Shown one piece after another: positions 6,781 to 12,585 of a DNA stretch of 14,145 nt (the first letter of the stretch is position 1; each line of letters begins with the position of its first letter). Origin of the DNA: a bacterium (GTDB taxonomy: Bacteria; BMS3Abin14); the NCBI GenBank assembly GCA_020350725.1, contig CP070719.1:1302202-1316346 (forward strand), written 5' to 3'. The translations under genes and the position numbers were made by a program. Under the pieces are notes generated by a model. It was not told the DNA's origin and made no database searches. It saw only the letters and a program-made list of their open reading frames with translations.

Positions 6781-7563
6781 CTAGTTCCTCTCCATCATCG
6801 CCTCCAGGATGATCGACCCGGCCACCACGACGTTCAGGGAATCTGCATCCCCTGCCATGGGGACACCGACAGGCTCACCCACGTCCAGGAGCCAATCCGA
6901 AAATCCCCTTGCTTCGTTCCCCACAGCCAGGATCGCCCGGGGTGAAAACTCCGCCTCTCGGTGGGACCGTCCGCCCGCCTGGGCGATGTAAATTGTGAAG
7001 CCCTTTGCTGTCAGTGCAGAAGCCCCTTCGACCCCGAAGTCCGGATACCAGGGGAGGTGGAACACACCACCGGCTGAGGCGCGTACAGCCTTCTGCCCGA
7101 AGGGGTCGGCCGTCCCAGGCCCCAGAAGGACCCCCGACACCCCCAGACTCCAGGCGGACCTGATGAGGCCTCCCACGTTACCGGGATCCTGCACGGCGTC
7201 GAGAAGGAGGAGAACGGACCGTTCTCCTCCCGGCGCGAAACCCACCAGGTCCAGGGGAAGAGGTATTCTCGCCACACCCAGAGCGCCCTGGCTCTGCTCG
7301 ACATCGGTTATCTCGCCGAAGAACTCCCCCGCTGCCGAGAACACAGGACCCTCCAGGCTGTCTTCAATCTCCCCGGAAAAAGCTCTCTCCATTGCCGCCC
7401 GAGGATGAAGGACCGTGAACTCGAGGAGCCCCGCTCTCCTCGCCTCTTCGATCACGCGGGGACCTTCGAGGACACAGAGGCCCTTGCGCCGGCGGATCTT
7501 TCTCGACGCCAGAGACCGGATAAGCTTTCTCTTTTCCTTCGAGAGGGGAGGAGTATGATCCAT
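6781..7563 (-). CDS. SpoU/TrmH-family RNA 2'-O-methyltransferase
   Basis: The 260-residue protein transfers methyl from SAM to a ribose 2'-OH in rRNA or tRNA. An N-terminal substrate-binding region (LCVLEGPRVIEEARRAG, residues 29-45) precedes the SPOUT trefoil-knot domain with all three SpoU motifs: motif 1 DAVQDPGNVGGLIRS with Asn129 and Arg135, motif 2 AVGNEARGF (213-221) with Glu217, and motif 3 VGVPMAGDADSLNVVVA (232-248). The extra N-terminal domain suits RlmB/TsnR-type rRNA methylases, but the target nucleotide cannot be read from sequence. There is no ribosome binding site: the bases before ATG are AACTGAAAACTGGAAC, a word type from the neighbouring repeats. It stands alone, flanked by inward-facing repeat modules. 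Confidence 0.88.
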   Translation of the reverse strand: MDHTPPLSKEKRKLIRSLASRKIRRRKGLCVLEGPRVIEEARRAGLLEFTVLHPRAAMERAFSGEIEDSLEGPVFSAAGEFFGEITDVEQSQGALGVARIPLPLDLVGFAPGGERSVLLLLDAVQDPGNVGGLIRSAWSLGVSGVLLGPGTADPFGQKAVRASAGGVFHLPWYPDFGVEGASALTAKGFTIYIAQAGGRSHREAEFSPRAILAVGNEARGFSDWLLDVGEPVGVPMAGDADSLNVVVAGSIILEAMMERN

Positions 7564-7850
7564 GTTCCAGTTTTCAGTTTTCCGTAGGCGTTTCGCAACC
7601 GGGAAGTCGTTGTGATTCCTTAACGAACGGTTCCCAGTTCACGGTTCACAGTTCGCAGTTGAGACCGCCGTGATTAGTGATTCGTAATTTGTGATTCGTT
7701 TTTTCTCCGTGTCTCCGCGTCCGCTCTTTCGCCCCCTCGCCCCATCGCCCTACCGCCCCCTCGGGCCCCCGTGTCCCCGCGTCCCCGCGTCTCCGCGTCC
7801 GCTTTTCACCCCCTCGGGGGGCATCGAGTTCGTTAATTTATTCTAATATT
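7564..7850 (-). repeat. Composite intergenic repeat mosaic V (gene-free)
   Basis: Read on the minus strand towards the methyltransferase start: GAGGGGGTGAAAAGCGG, GGACGCGGAGACGCGGGGAC words, GAGGGGGCGGTAGGGCG words, another GGACGCGGAGACACGG, then four AATCACN-type units (7697-7670), GCGGTCTCAACTGCGAAC and GTGAACCGTGAACTGG words (to about 7629). The order is that of the other mosaics without an ATTGCG element. Nothing gene-like. Confidence 0.8.
7629..7697 (-). repeat. (AATCACN)x4 + GCGGTCTCAAC + GTGAAC module, copy 7
   Basis: On the plus strand 7670-7697 reads GTGATTA, GTGATTC, GTAATTT, GTGATTC, four units with a 7-nt period. On the minus strand they lead into GCGGTCTCAACTGCGAACTG and GTGAACCG words. 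Confidence 0.78.
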
Positions 7851-7860
7851 CAAATATCAA

Positions 7861-7889
7861 TTGACAGCCATGGTGTTGAAGGTTACTAT
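7861..7889 (+). promoter_or_regulatory. Sigma-70-type promoter for the thioredoxin operon
   Basis: A perfect -35 TTGACA (7861-7866) is followed by a 17-bp spacer and the -10 hexamer TACTAT (7884-7889). Transcription would start near 7896 and give a leader of about 208 bases before the thioredoxin ATG. The spacer contains ATGGTGTTGA (7870-7879), whose inverted copy is at 7939-7948. Confidence 0.65.
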
Positions 7890-8103
7890 CACTTATATCA
7901 CAGGTGGAGGGCAAGATTGATGGATGGATCCTGATCCATCAACACCATCGTTGGTCATACGAAAAGAACCCAGGGCGGGGTGAGATGCCCCGCTGATCTT
8001 TTGAGTTCACACAGGACGCCCGGCGTCAAGATCACCGCTGAGCGTATGCTATTAGGACATTTTCAGACTCACCTGAATTCCTGAGAAAATTAAGGAGGTT
8101 GCA
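7890..8103 (+). promoter_or_regulatory. Long structured 5' leader of the thioredoxin operon
   Basis: Several pairings can be seen. Hairpin I: TTGATGGAT (7917-7925) with ATCCATCAA (7934-7942), 9 bp, 8-base loop. Hairpin II: GCGGGG (7975-7980) with CCCCGC (7988-7993), followed by TGATCTTTT. Hairpin III: GACGC (8015-8019) with GCGTC (8023-8027). A distal pairing CATACG (7956-7961) with CGTATG (8043-8048) would enclose hairpins II and III in a closed multistem. It matches no riboswitch class I can recognise. Hairpin II with its short T run might act as an attenuator. A strong TAAGGAGG binding site closes the leader five bases before ATG. Confidence 0.45.
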
Positions 8104-8433
8104 ATGGCAGAGAGCAAAAACGTCAAGGAGTTCACCGACGCTAACTTCGAACAGGAGGTTCTCCAGTCCGACAGACCCGTTCTGGTGGATTTCTGGGCGG
8201 TCTGGTGCGCCCCCTGCAGGACGATTGCTCCCGTAGTCGATGAGATCGCCGACACCTACGGCACGAAGATCAAAGTGGGCAAGATCAATGTTGATGAGAA
8301 CGCCAAGACGCCCAGCGAGTACGGGATTCGGAGCATTCCCACGATCATGCTCTTCAAGGACGGCAAGGTCGCCGAACAGGTCATCGGTGCCAACGCCGCG
8401 GAGATAAAGCGGATCGTGGAACAGAACACCTGA
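8104..8433 (+). CDS. trxA: Thioredoxin
   Basis: This 109-residue cytoplasmic dithiol oxidoreductase reduces protein disulfides and can serve ribonucleotide reductase, whose gene lies in this window. It has the thioredoxin fold signature [19 protein letters not shown] with active-site Cys35 and Cys38, and the cis-proline Pro79 in SIPT. The active site is WCAPC rather than the classical WCGPC; Ala at this position occurs in natural thioredoxins and may shift the redox potential. No signal peptide. TAAGGAGG lies five bases before the ATG. A zinc-ribbon gene follows 18 bp after the stop, and a strong terminator closes the pair. A thioredoxin reductase gene is not in the window. Confidence 0.95.
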   Translation: MAESKNVKEFTDANFEQEVLQSDRPVLVDFWAVWCAPCRTIAPVVDEIADTYGTKIKVGKINVDENAKTPSEYGIRSIPTIMLFKDGKVAEQVIGANAAEIKRIVEQNT

Positions 8434-8451
8434 TGCCGCCGGAAGCCCGGG

Positions 8452-8634
8452 ATGAGTTACGCCATCTTTGAGCTGAAATGCGCCGGCTGCGGCCTGGAGT
8501 ATGCACAGCTTCTCTCCGAGGAGGAAGGTGAACTGCCCATACCCTGCCCCACCTGTGATACCGACCTCGAAAAAGGGAGGAAGATTAGCGGCGAGGAACT
8601 TCTGTCCTGCGGGTTCAGCTCCGGAGGCGGGTGA
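8452..8634 (+). CDS. Small zinc-ribbon protein
   Basis: The 60-residue protein has two CxxC knuckles, Cys10-Cys13 (CAGC) and Cys32-Cys35 (CPTC), spaced as in FmdB-like or rubredoxin-like zinc ribbons, then a charged stretch and a flexible C-terminal FSSGGG tail with Cys53. It probably binds one zinc. I do not recognise a named family and assign no reaction. It is co-directional with thioredoxin, 18 bp downstream, with a weak GGAAG upstream of the ATG and before a common terminator. This suggests co-transcription and possibly a redox or regulatory partnership. Confidence 0.75.
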   Translation: MSYAIFELKCAGCGLEYAQLLSEEEGELPIPCPTCDTDLEKGRKISGEELLSCGFSSGGG

Positions 8635-8676
8635 TAGATCGGTTTGCCGGCGGTCGCCGGTACCGGGTCAAATGGA

Positions 8677-8709
8677 AAAGGGGGCGGCTTTCGCCGCCCC
8701 CTTTCTTTT
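8677..8709 (+). terminator. Bidirectional rho-independent terminator
   Basis: GGGGGCGGC (8680-8688) pairs with GCCGCCCCC (8693-8701) around the loop TTTC; AAA and TTT add three more pairs. TTTCTTTT follows on the plus strand. On the minus strand the loop is GAAA and the stem is followed by CTTTTCC. It sits between the converging thioredoxin pair and ferredoxin gene and can end both transcripts. Confidence 0.9.
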
Positions 8710-8728
8710 CGTGGTGAAACCTGCCGTA

Positions 8729-8899
8729 TTAATCGGCGGGGAAGATAGCCTCAACCGGACAGACGGCCACGCAGTCTCCACAGTCGGTGCAGAGTTCGGG
8801 GTCGATCACGTAGATCTCACCCTCGCTGATAGCCTCAACCGGGCATTCGTCGACACAGCTTCCACAGCCTGTACAATCCTCATTAATCACGTGAGCCAA
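8729..8899 (-). CDS. 2x[4Fe-4S] ferredoxin, TTG start
   Basis: This 56-residue electron carrier has two classical cluster motifs: [11 protein letters not shown] with CP (Cys9, 12, 15, 19) and [11 protein letters not shown] with CP (Cys37, 40, 43, 47). It is a clostridial-type bacterial ferredoxin, cytoplasmic, donating low-potential electrons. The protein begins MAHVINEDC. The start is read as TTG at 8899 because a complete AAAGGAGGTGA ribosome binding site ends eight or fewer bases before it. The only in-frame alternative, GTG at 8908, lies inside that site, and the ATG at 8903 is out of frame and soon stopped. A gene caller restricted to ATG would miss it. It converges on the thioredoxin pair at a shared terminator. 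Confidence 0.93.
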   Translation of the reverse strand: MAHVINEDCTGCGSCVDECPVEAISEGEIYVIDPELCTDCGDCVAVCPVEAIFPAD

Positions 8900-8904
8900 G
8901 GCAT

Positions 8905-8915
8905 TCACCTCCTTT
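8905..8915 (-). promoter_or_regulatory. Extended ribosome binding site deciding the ferredoxin TTG start
   Basis: The minus strand reads AAAGGAGGTGA, the full complement of the usual 16S rRNA tail. The distance to TTG at 8899 is appropriate, while the upstream GTG overlaps the site. Confidence 0.85.
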
Positions 8916-8948
8916 AGACGTTAAAAGTTCCCCTCAACAAACAGAGCT

Positions 8949-8977
8949 TCTGTAACCCCCACGGTTGGAAAAGTCAA
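8949..8977 (-). promoter_or_regulatory. Candidate promoter for the ferredoxin gene
   Basis: On the minus strand TTGACT (8977-8972) is followed by a 17-bp spacer and TACAGA (8954-8949). The -35 has five of six consensus bases; the -10 is weak. Its position 50-80 bases before the start codon fits a short leader. Confidence 0.4.
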
Positions 8978-9285
8978 CCACAAAAACGCCGGTTTCCCGG
9001 CCGTGACCCGATAACCCACGGCGAGGCGGGGAGGAAATGCGGACGCGGGGAGAAAAGAGTCCAGAGGCCAGAGGCCAGTGTCCAGAGGGGGCGCATGGGC
9101 GAGGGGGAGATAGGGCGATGGGGCGAAGGGGGAAGGATGTATAGTTCTGAGAGATAAGTGATAAGAGATAAGTATACTGAGCTGTTACTCATCACATATC
9201 ACTTAGTACTTAGGACTCAGCTCTCAGTTAGCACCTCAAACGTGGAACGTGCATCACCGGACGCGGGGACGAGGAGAGTAACAAA

Positions 9286-9320
9286 GTCATCGCGAGCTGT
9301 GTGTGAGCGAAGCGATCTCG
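9286..9320 (+). repeat. ATCGC...GCGAT hairpin repeat, variant copy E
   Basis: GTCATCGCGAGC is followed by GAGCGAAGCGATCTCGG. Compared with the other copies, ATTGC has become ATCGC and GCAAT has become GCGAT, so one T-A pair is replaced by C-G with pairing kept. Confidence 0.65.
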
Positions 9321-9397
9321 GAAAAACCTTTACCACAGAGGACCACAGTGGCGCCCCTTGGGACGCCGCCACAGAGAGCCACAGTAATTGTGAGGGT

Positions 9398-9480
9398 GCG
9401 AGGGGGCGAGGGGGAGAAATGAGTCCAGAGCCCAGAGGCCAGTGTCCAGAGTGGGGCTAAAGGCGTACGCGGGGACGCGG
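9398..9480 (+). repeat. 83-bp perfect direct repeat, copy 1
   Basis: It is identical base for base to 9637-9719 by direct comparison. It contains the GAGGGGGCGAGGGGGAGAAA, CCAGAGCCCAGAGGCCAG and GGCGTACGCGGGGACGCGG words as one unit. The next base differs (A at 9481, G at 9720). Confidence 0.92.
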
Positions 9481-9502
9481 AGACACGGTGAGAAAAAGCG
9501 TC

Positions 9503-9538
9503 TGTCATTGCGAACAGGAAACCGCATGAAGCAATCCC
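9503..9538 (+). repeat. ATTGCG...GCAAT imperfect hairpin repeat, copy F
   Basis: CTGTCATTGCGAACAGG, then ACCGCATGAAGCAATCCCG. It lies between the two 83-bp direct repeats. Confidence 0.7.
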
Positions 9539-9587
9539 GATGGCCGAGACTGCTTCGGCTCTGAAACAGCCTCCCAGTGACTGTTGC

Positions 9588-9625
9588 AGTCATTGCGAAC
9601 GGGAAACCGCGTGAAGCAATCTCGG
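9588..9625 (+). repeat. ATTGCG...GCAAT imperfect hairpin repeat, copy G
   Basis: AGTCATTGCGAACGGG, then ACCGCGTGAAGCAATCTCGG. It is closely similar to the copies at 152-187 and 9503-9538 and lies just before the second 83-bp repeat. Confidence 0.7.
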
Positions 9626-9636
9626 GAAATGCGGAC

Positions 9637-9719
9637 GCGAGGGGGCGAGGGGGAGAAATGAGTCCAGAGCCCAGAGGCCAGTGTCCAGAGTGGGGCTAAA
9701 GGCGTACGCGGGGACGCGG
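9637..9719 (+). repeat. 83-bp perfect direct repeat, copy 2
   Basis: It is identical to 9398-9480, with a start-to-start distance of 239 bp. The lack of any mismatch points to recent duplication or gene conversion. Confidence 0.92.
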
Positions 9720-9730
9720 GGAAAAAGACG

Positions 9731-9789
9731 AATCACAAATTACGAATCACTAATCACGGCAGTCTCAACCGTGAACGGTGAACTGTGAA
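9731..9789 (+). repeat. (AATCACN)x4 + GCAGTCTCAAC + GTGAAC module, copy 8
   Basis: Units AATCACA, AATTACG, AATCACT and AATCACG (9731-9758) are followed by GCAGTCTCAACCGTGAACGG and two more GTGAAC words. It points to the 3' end of nrdJ. Confidence 0.8.
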
Positions 9790-9900
9790 CTATTCTATTG
9801 GATTTTGGATTCGCAACTTTGGACCGGTCTCTAATCTCTAATTTCTAATCCTCTAATGCTCTGCTTCCCAACTGTGAACCGTGAACTATTATTCAGTTGT

Positions 9901-12258
9901 TTAGCTGCACTTCGAGAACCCGCACGCGTGGCAGGTGGCGCACCCCTCGGCGAACTCCAGGGAGCCGCTGCAGTCGGGACAAAGCCGTCCCAGGGAGGCG
10001 ATGAGGTCCGCGTTCGACTGATCGGTCTTTCGTCTCCTGGGCGGGACCGGAAGCTCCACCACCTTCACTCCGCCGCCCTCCTGCTCCCGGACGTCCTTGT
10101 ACTGCCTCAGGGCCTTGGCGATGGCATCGGAGCAGGAGAGGACCATCTCGCCGTTCTGCCACAGCGGCTGGGGACACCTGATGCCGGAGAGCTGCTTGAG
10201 GACCGCGTCCACGTCGATCCCGGACCGGAGGGCGAGGGAGACCATGCGGCTGACCGACTCCGACTGTGAGGCGGCACAGCCGCCCGCCTTCCCCATCTGG
10301 GTAAAGACCTCACTGAGGCCCTTTTCGTCCTCGTTGATGGTGACATAGAGGTTGCCGCATCCGGTCTTCATCTTGACCGTCATGCCCCTGGTGACAGCCG
10401 GACGGGCGCGGGGAGTGGGCAACGCGCCTCCGGGGGCGGCTTCCGCGGATCTTTCACCGGCCCTGCCGAAGGAGAGTACCTGCTCGTCGCGGCTGCCGTC
10501 CCGGTACACGGTGACGCCCTTGCAGCCCAGCTCGTAGGCCAGGAGATAGACCTCCTCGATGTCGCGCTCGGTGGCCTCGTTGGGGAAATTGACCGTCTTG
10601 GAAACGGCGTTGTCCGTGGATTTCTGAAAAGCGGCCTGCATCCGGACGTGCCACTCGGGGCTTATGTCGTGGGAGGTGACGAAGATGCGCTTGACCCATT
10701 CGGGGATGCCGGCGATGTGCTGGATGGAACCCTCCTCGGCGATCCTCTCCATGAGGTTCTCGCTGTAGAAACCCTCCCGCTTGGCCACCTCCTCGAAATA
10801 GGGGTGGACCTCCACGAGCCTCTGGTTGTCCAGGACATTCCGGTGATAACAGATGGCGAAGAGCGGTTCGATGCCGCTGGTTGTGTTGGAGATGATGCTG
10901 ATGGTGCCCGTGGGGGCGATGGTCGTCACGGTGGCGTTCCTCATGGGCGGCCGGCCCGGGATGTCCAGTGCGCTCCCCTCGAAGGCCGGAAACGCCCCTC
11001 TCTCCTCGGCCAGCTTCTGGGACGCCTCGACGGCTTTCTCGTGGATGAAGCCCATCACCTTCTCGGCGAGGGCGACGGCCTCCTCGGAATTGTAGGGGAT
11101 CCCCAGCCGGAAGAGCATATCGGCCCAGCCCATGATACCGAGCCCGATCTTGCGGTTGGCCCTCGTCATCTCCTCGATCTGGGGCAGGGGATAACGGTTC
11201 ACCTCGATGACATTGTCCAGGAACTGCACGGAATGATCGATCACCACTTCGAGCTTGCCGTAATCGATGGCCACCCGGCGGTCCTCGTAGCGGAGCATCC
11301 GCGCCAGGTTGATGGAGCCCAGATTGCAGGACTCGTATGGGAGCAGGGGCTGTTCGCCGCAGGGATTGGTGCTCTCGATCTCTCCCTGGGCCGGAGTGGG
11401 GTTGTCCCGGTTGATGCGGTCCAGGAAAATGATGCCGGGCTCGCCGTTCCTGTGAGCCCTCTCGACGATGAGCCTGAAAACCTCGCCGGCCTTGAGCCTC
11501 TGGACCTCCTCGCCGGTCCTTGGATTGACCAGGGGGTACTCCTCGTCCTTGGCCACCGCCTTCATGAACTCCTCCGTCAGTCCGACGGATATGTTGAAAT
11601 TGGTGAGCTGATCGTTCTGCTCCTTGCACTTAATGAAATTGAGGACGTCGGGGTGGTCCACCCGGAGGATGCCCATGTTGGCCCCCCTCCGCGTGCCTCC
11701 CTGCTTGATGACCTCCGTGGCCTGGTTGAAGACTTTCATGAAGGAGATGGGCCCGGAGGAAACGCCGGAAGTGGACTTGACCACGTCCCTGGACGGCCGC
11801 AGCCGGCTGAAGGAGAATCCGGTACCTCCACCGCTCTTGTGGATCATGGCGGTATGCTTGACGGCGTCGAAGATGCTCTCCATGGAATCGCCGACGGGGA
11901 GGACAAAACAGGCCGAAAGCTGCTGAAGCTCCCGTCCGGCGTTCATAAGGGTCGGGGAATTGGGCATGAACGAAAGGGATGCCATCAGGTTGTAATAGAG
12001 GTCGGCTGTCTGCCGGATCTCCTCCGGGCCGGCCCCGAATCTTCCCTCGGCCTCGGCGATATTCTCCGCCACGCGGCGGAAGAGGTCCTCGGGGGTCTCG
12101 AGGGGATTTCCCTCCTCGTCTCTCTTGAGGTAGCGTTTCTCGAGGACGACCCCGGCGTTTCCGGAAAGCTCCACAGGGCTGAGACCCTGCTCGATGTCGC
12201 TCGACCCCTGCCTGTCCTTCGTGCTCTTTCCGGCGCTGTCCGTCGTCTTTACCGGCAT
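9901..12258 (-). CDS. nrdJ: Adenosylcobalamin-dependent (class II) ribonucleoside-diphosphate reductase
   Basis: NrdJ makes deoxyribonucleotides using a thiyl radical generated from coenzyme B12, with or without oxygen. In the 785-residue protein the redox cysteine Cys117 lies in [12 protein letters not shown], the thiyl-radical motif NPCGEQ gives Asn298, Cys300 and Glu302, and Cys311 in [11 protein letters not shown] is the second redox cysteine. [15 protein letters not shown] and [18 protein letters not shown] are class II hallmarks. The C-terminus (residues 760-785) holds six cysteines, Cys760, 763, 773, 776, 779 and 784, fitting the zinc-ribbon tail with a shuttle cysteine pair. The start at 12258 is preferred over in-frame Met at 12354 because GGAGG lies five bases upstream and the longer form would run through the promoter. 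Two NrdR-box-like sites lie upstream. No class I or III reductase genes are nearby. Confidence 0.95.
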   Translation of the reverse strand: MPVKTTDSAGKSTKDRQGSSDIEQGLSPVELSGNAGVVLEKRYLKRDEEGNPLETPEDLFRRVAENIAEAEGRFGAGPEEIRQTADLYYNLMASLSFMPNSPTLMNAGRELQQLSACFVLPVGDSMESIFDAVKHTAMIHKSGGGTGFSFSRLRPSRDVVKSTSGVSSGPISFMKVFNQATEVIKQGGTRRGANMGILRVDHPDVLNFIKCKEQNDQLTNFNISVGLTEEFMKAVAKDEEYPLVNPRTGEEVQRLKAGEVFRLIVERAHRNGEPGIIFLDRINRDNPTPAQGEIESTNPCGEQPLLPYESCNLGSINLARMLRYEDRRVAIDYGKLEVVIDHSVQFLDNVIEVNRYPLPQIEEMTRANRKIGLGIMGWADMLFRLGIPYNSEEAVALAEKVMGFIHEKAVEASQKLAEERGAFPAFEGSALDIPGRPPMRNATVTTIAPTGTISIISNTTSGIEPLFAICYHRNVLDNQRLVEVHPYFEEVAKREGFYSENLMERIAEEGSIQHIAGIPEWVKRIFVTSHDISPEWHVRMQAAFQKSTDNAVSKTVNFPNEATERDIEEVYLLAYELGCKGVTVYRDGSRDEQVLSFGRAGERSAEAAPGGALPTPRARPAVTRGMTVKMKTGCGNLYVTINEDEKGLSEVFTQMGKAGGCAASQSESVSRMVSLALRSGIDVDAVLKQLSGIRCPQPLWQNGEMVLSCSDAIAKALRQYKDVREQEGGGVKVVELPVPPRRRKTDQSNADLIASLGRLCPDCSGSLEFAEGCATCHACGFSKCS

Positions 12259-12291
12259 GATCCCCTCCAGCAAGTGCTTAATAATACTTAA

Positions 12292-12297
12292 ATTATA
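12292..12297 (-). promoter_or_regulatory. -10 element of the nrdJ promoter
   Basis: The minus strand reads a perfect TATAAT 34 bases before the chosen nrdJ ATG. No good -35 hexamer lies 16-18 bases upstream; the proximal NrdR-like box starts at that position. Confidence 0.5.
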
Positions 12298-12319
12298 TCC
12301 GAGAAATTTTGAGAGAAGA

Positions 12320-12335
12320 CTCCCATATCTTGTGT
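12320..12335 (-). promoter_or_regulatory. NrdR-box-like site, proximal
   Basis: The minus strand reads ACACAAGATATGGGAG, with about 10 of 16 positions agreeing with the NrdR consensus (ACACWATATATWGWGT type). It lies exactly 31 bp from the distal box, the spacing known for paired NrdR boxes, and next to the expected -35 position. Confidence 0.45.
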
Positions 12336-12350
12336 TGGAAAGTGAATTTA

Positions 12351-12366
12351 GCACAACATATTGAGG
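12351..12366 (-). promoter_or_regulatory. NrdR-box-like site, distal
   Basis: The minus strand reads CCTCAATATGTTGTGC, with about 12 of 16 positions agreeing with the NrdR consensus. NrdR is the ATP/dATP-sensing zinc-ribbon repressor of ribonucleotide reductase genes. The match together with the 31-bp spacing supports regulation of nrdJ by NrdR. Confidence 0.5.
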
Positions 12367-12439
12367 CTTTCAAGGCTTTTCCCCTGTTCAGGACCAATTC
12401 ATTGAAAAAATTCCGATCCCGTGCTAACTATTTAAATAA

Positions 12440-12468
12440 TTGATACACCTTATTGAAAACGGCTATGA
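12440..12468 (+). promoter_or_regulatory. Candidate yedF promoter
   Basis: TTGATA (12440-12445) is followed after 17 bp by CTATGA, or after 18 bp by TATGAA. The -35 is good and the -10 moderate. The leader to yedF would be about 110 bases. Confidence 0.35.
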
Positions 12469-12585
12469 ATTGCGGCCCGTCCTGCCCCGGCAAAAGGGCC
12501 GGTTGAGGAACGGACAATACGACTCCCCTCACCTCCGATCCTCTCCCCTGAGGGCGGAGGAACAACTGGGAAAGGATGTCACCTT

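Larger units (their letters stand above)
8978..9900 (+). repeat. Composite intergenic repeat mosaic VI (gene-free, longest)
   Basis: No credible gene. In order: GGACGCGGGG; GTCCAGAGGCCAGAGGCC words (about 9058-9088); GCGAGGGGGAGATAGGGCG words; GATAAGTGATAAGAGATAAG words (about 9145-9173); CACTTAGTACTTAGGACTCAG words; an ATCGC...GCGAT element (9286-9320); ACCACAGAGGACCACAG; the first 83-bp direct repeat; ATTGCG elements at 9503-9538 and 9588-9625; the second 83-bp repeat; four AATCACN units with the GCAGTCTCAACCGTGAAC linker; TTGGATTTTGG; CTAATCTCTAATTTCTAATCC; and GTGAACCGTGAAC ending close to the nrdJ stop codon. Confidence 0.85.
12259..12585. promoter_or_regulatory. Divergent nrdJ-yedF promoter region
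   Basis: This 327-bp, locally AT-rich interval separates two divergent genes. It holds an nrdJ -10 element, two NrdR-box-like sites, a possible yedF promoter and a GC-rich stretch before yedF. None of the repeat modules found elsewhere is present here. I see no cobalamin riboswitch. Confidence 0.6.

Noticed and set aside
7975-8002. TPP riboswitch suggested by the GTGAGATGCCCC string
   Set aside because: The rest of the conserved TPP core (CUGAGA with the ACCUGA and AUGCC segments) is absent.
10648-12291. 547-codon open frame on the plus strand opposite nrdJ, with smaller ones nearby
   Set aside because: It is the antisense shadow of a well-recognised reductase gene in GC-rich DNA; its translation has no domain signature.
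12259-12354. Longer nrdJ N-terminus starting at 12354
   Set aside because: The extension would be coded by AT-rich promoter DNA containing TATAAT and an NrdR-like box, and a good ribosome binding site marks 12258.
12473-12514. Hairpin CGGCCC...GGGCCG before yedF as a terminator
   Set aside because: Six-bp stem with a long loop and no T tract on either strand.
12259-12585. Cobalamin riboswitch upstream of nrdJ
   Set aside because: Expected because nrdJ is B12-dependent, but I find no B12-box-like conserved core and the nrdJ leader is very short.
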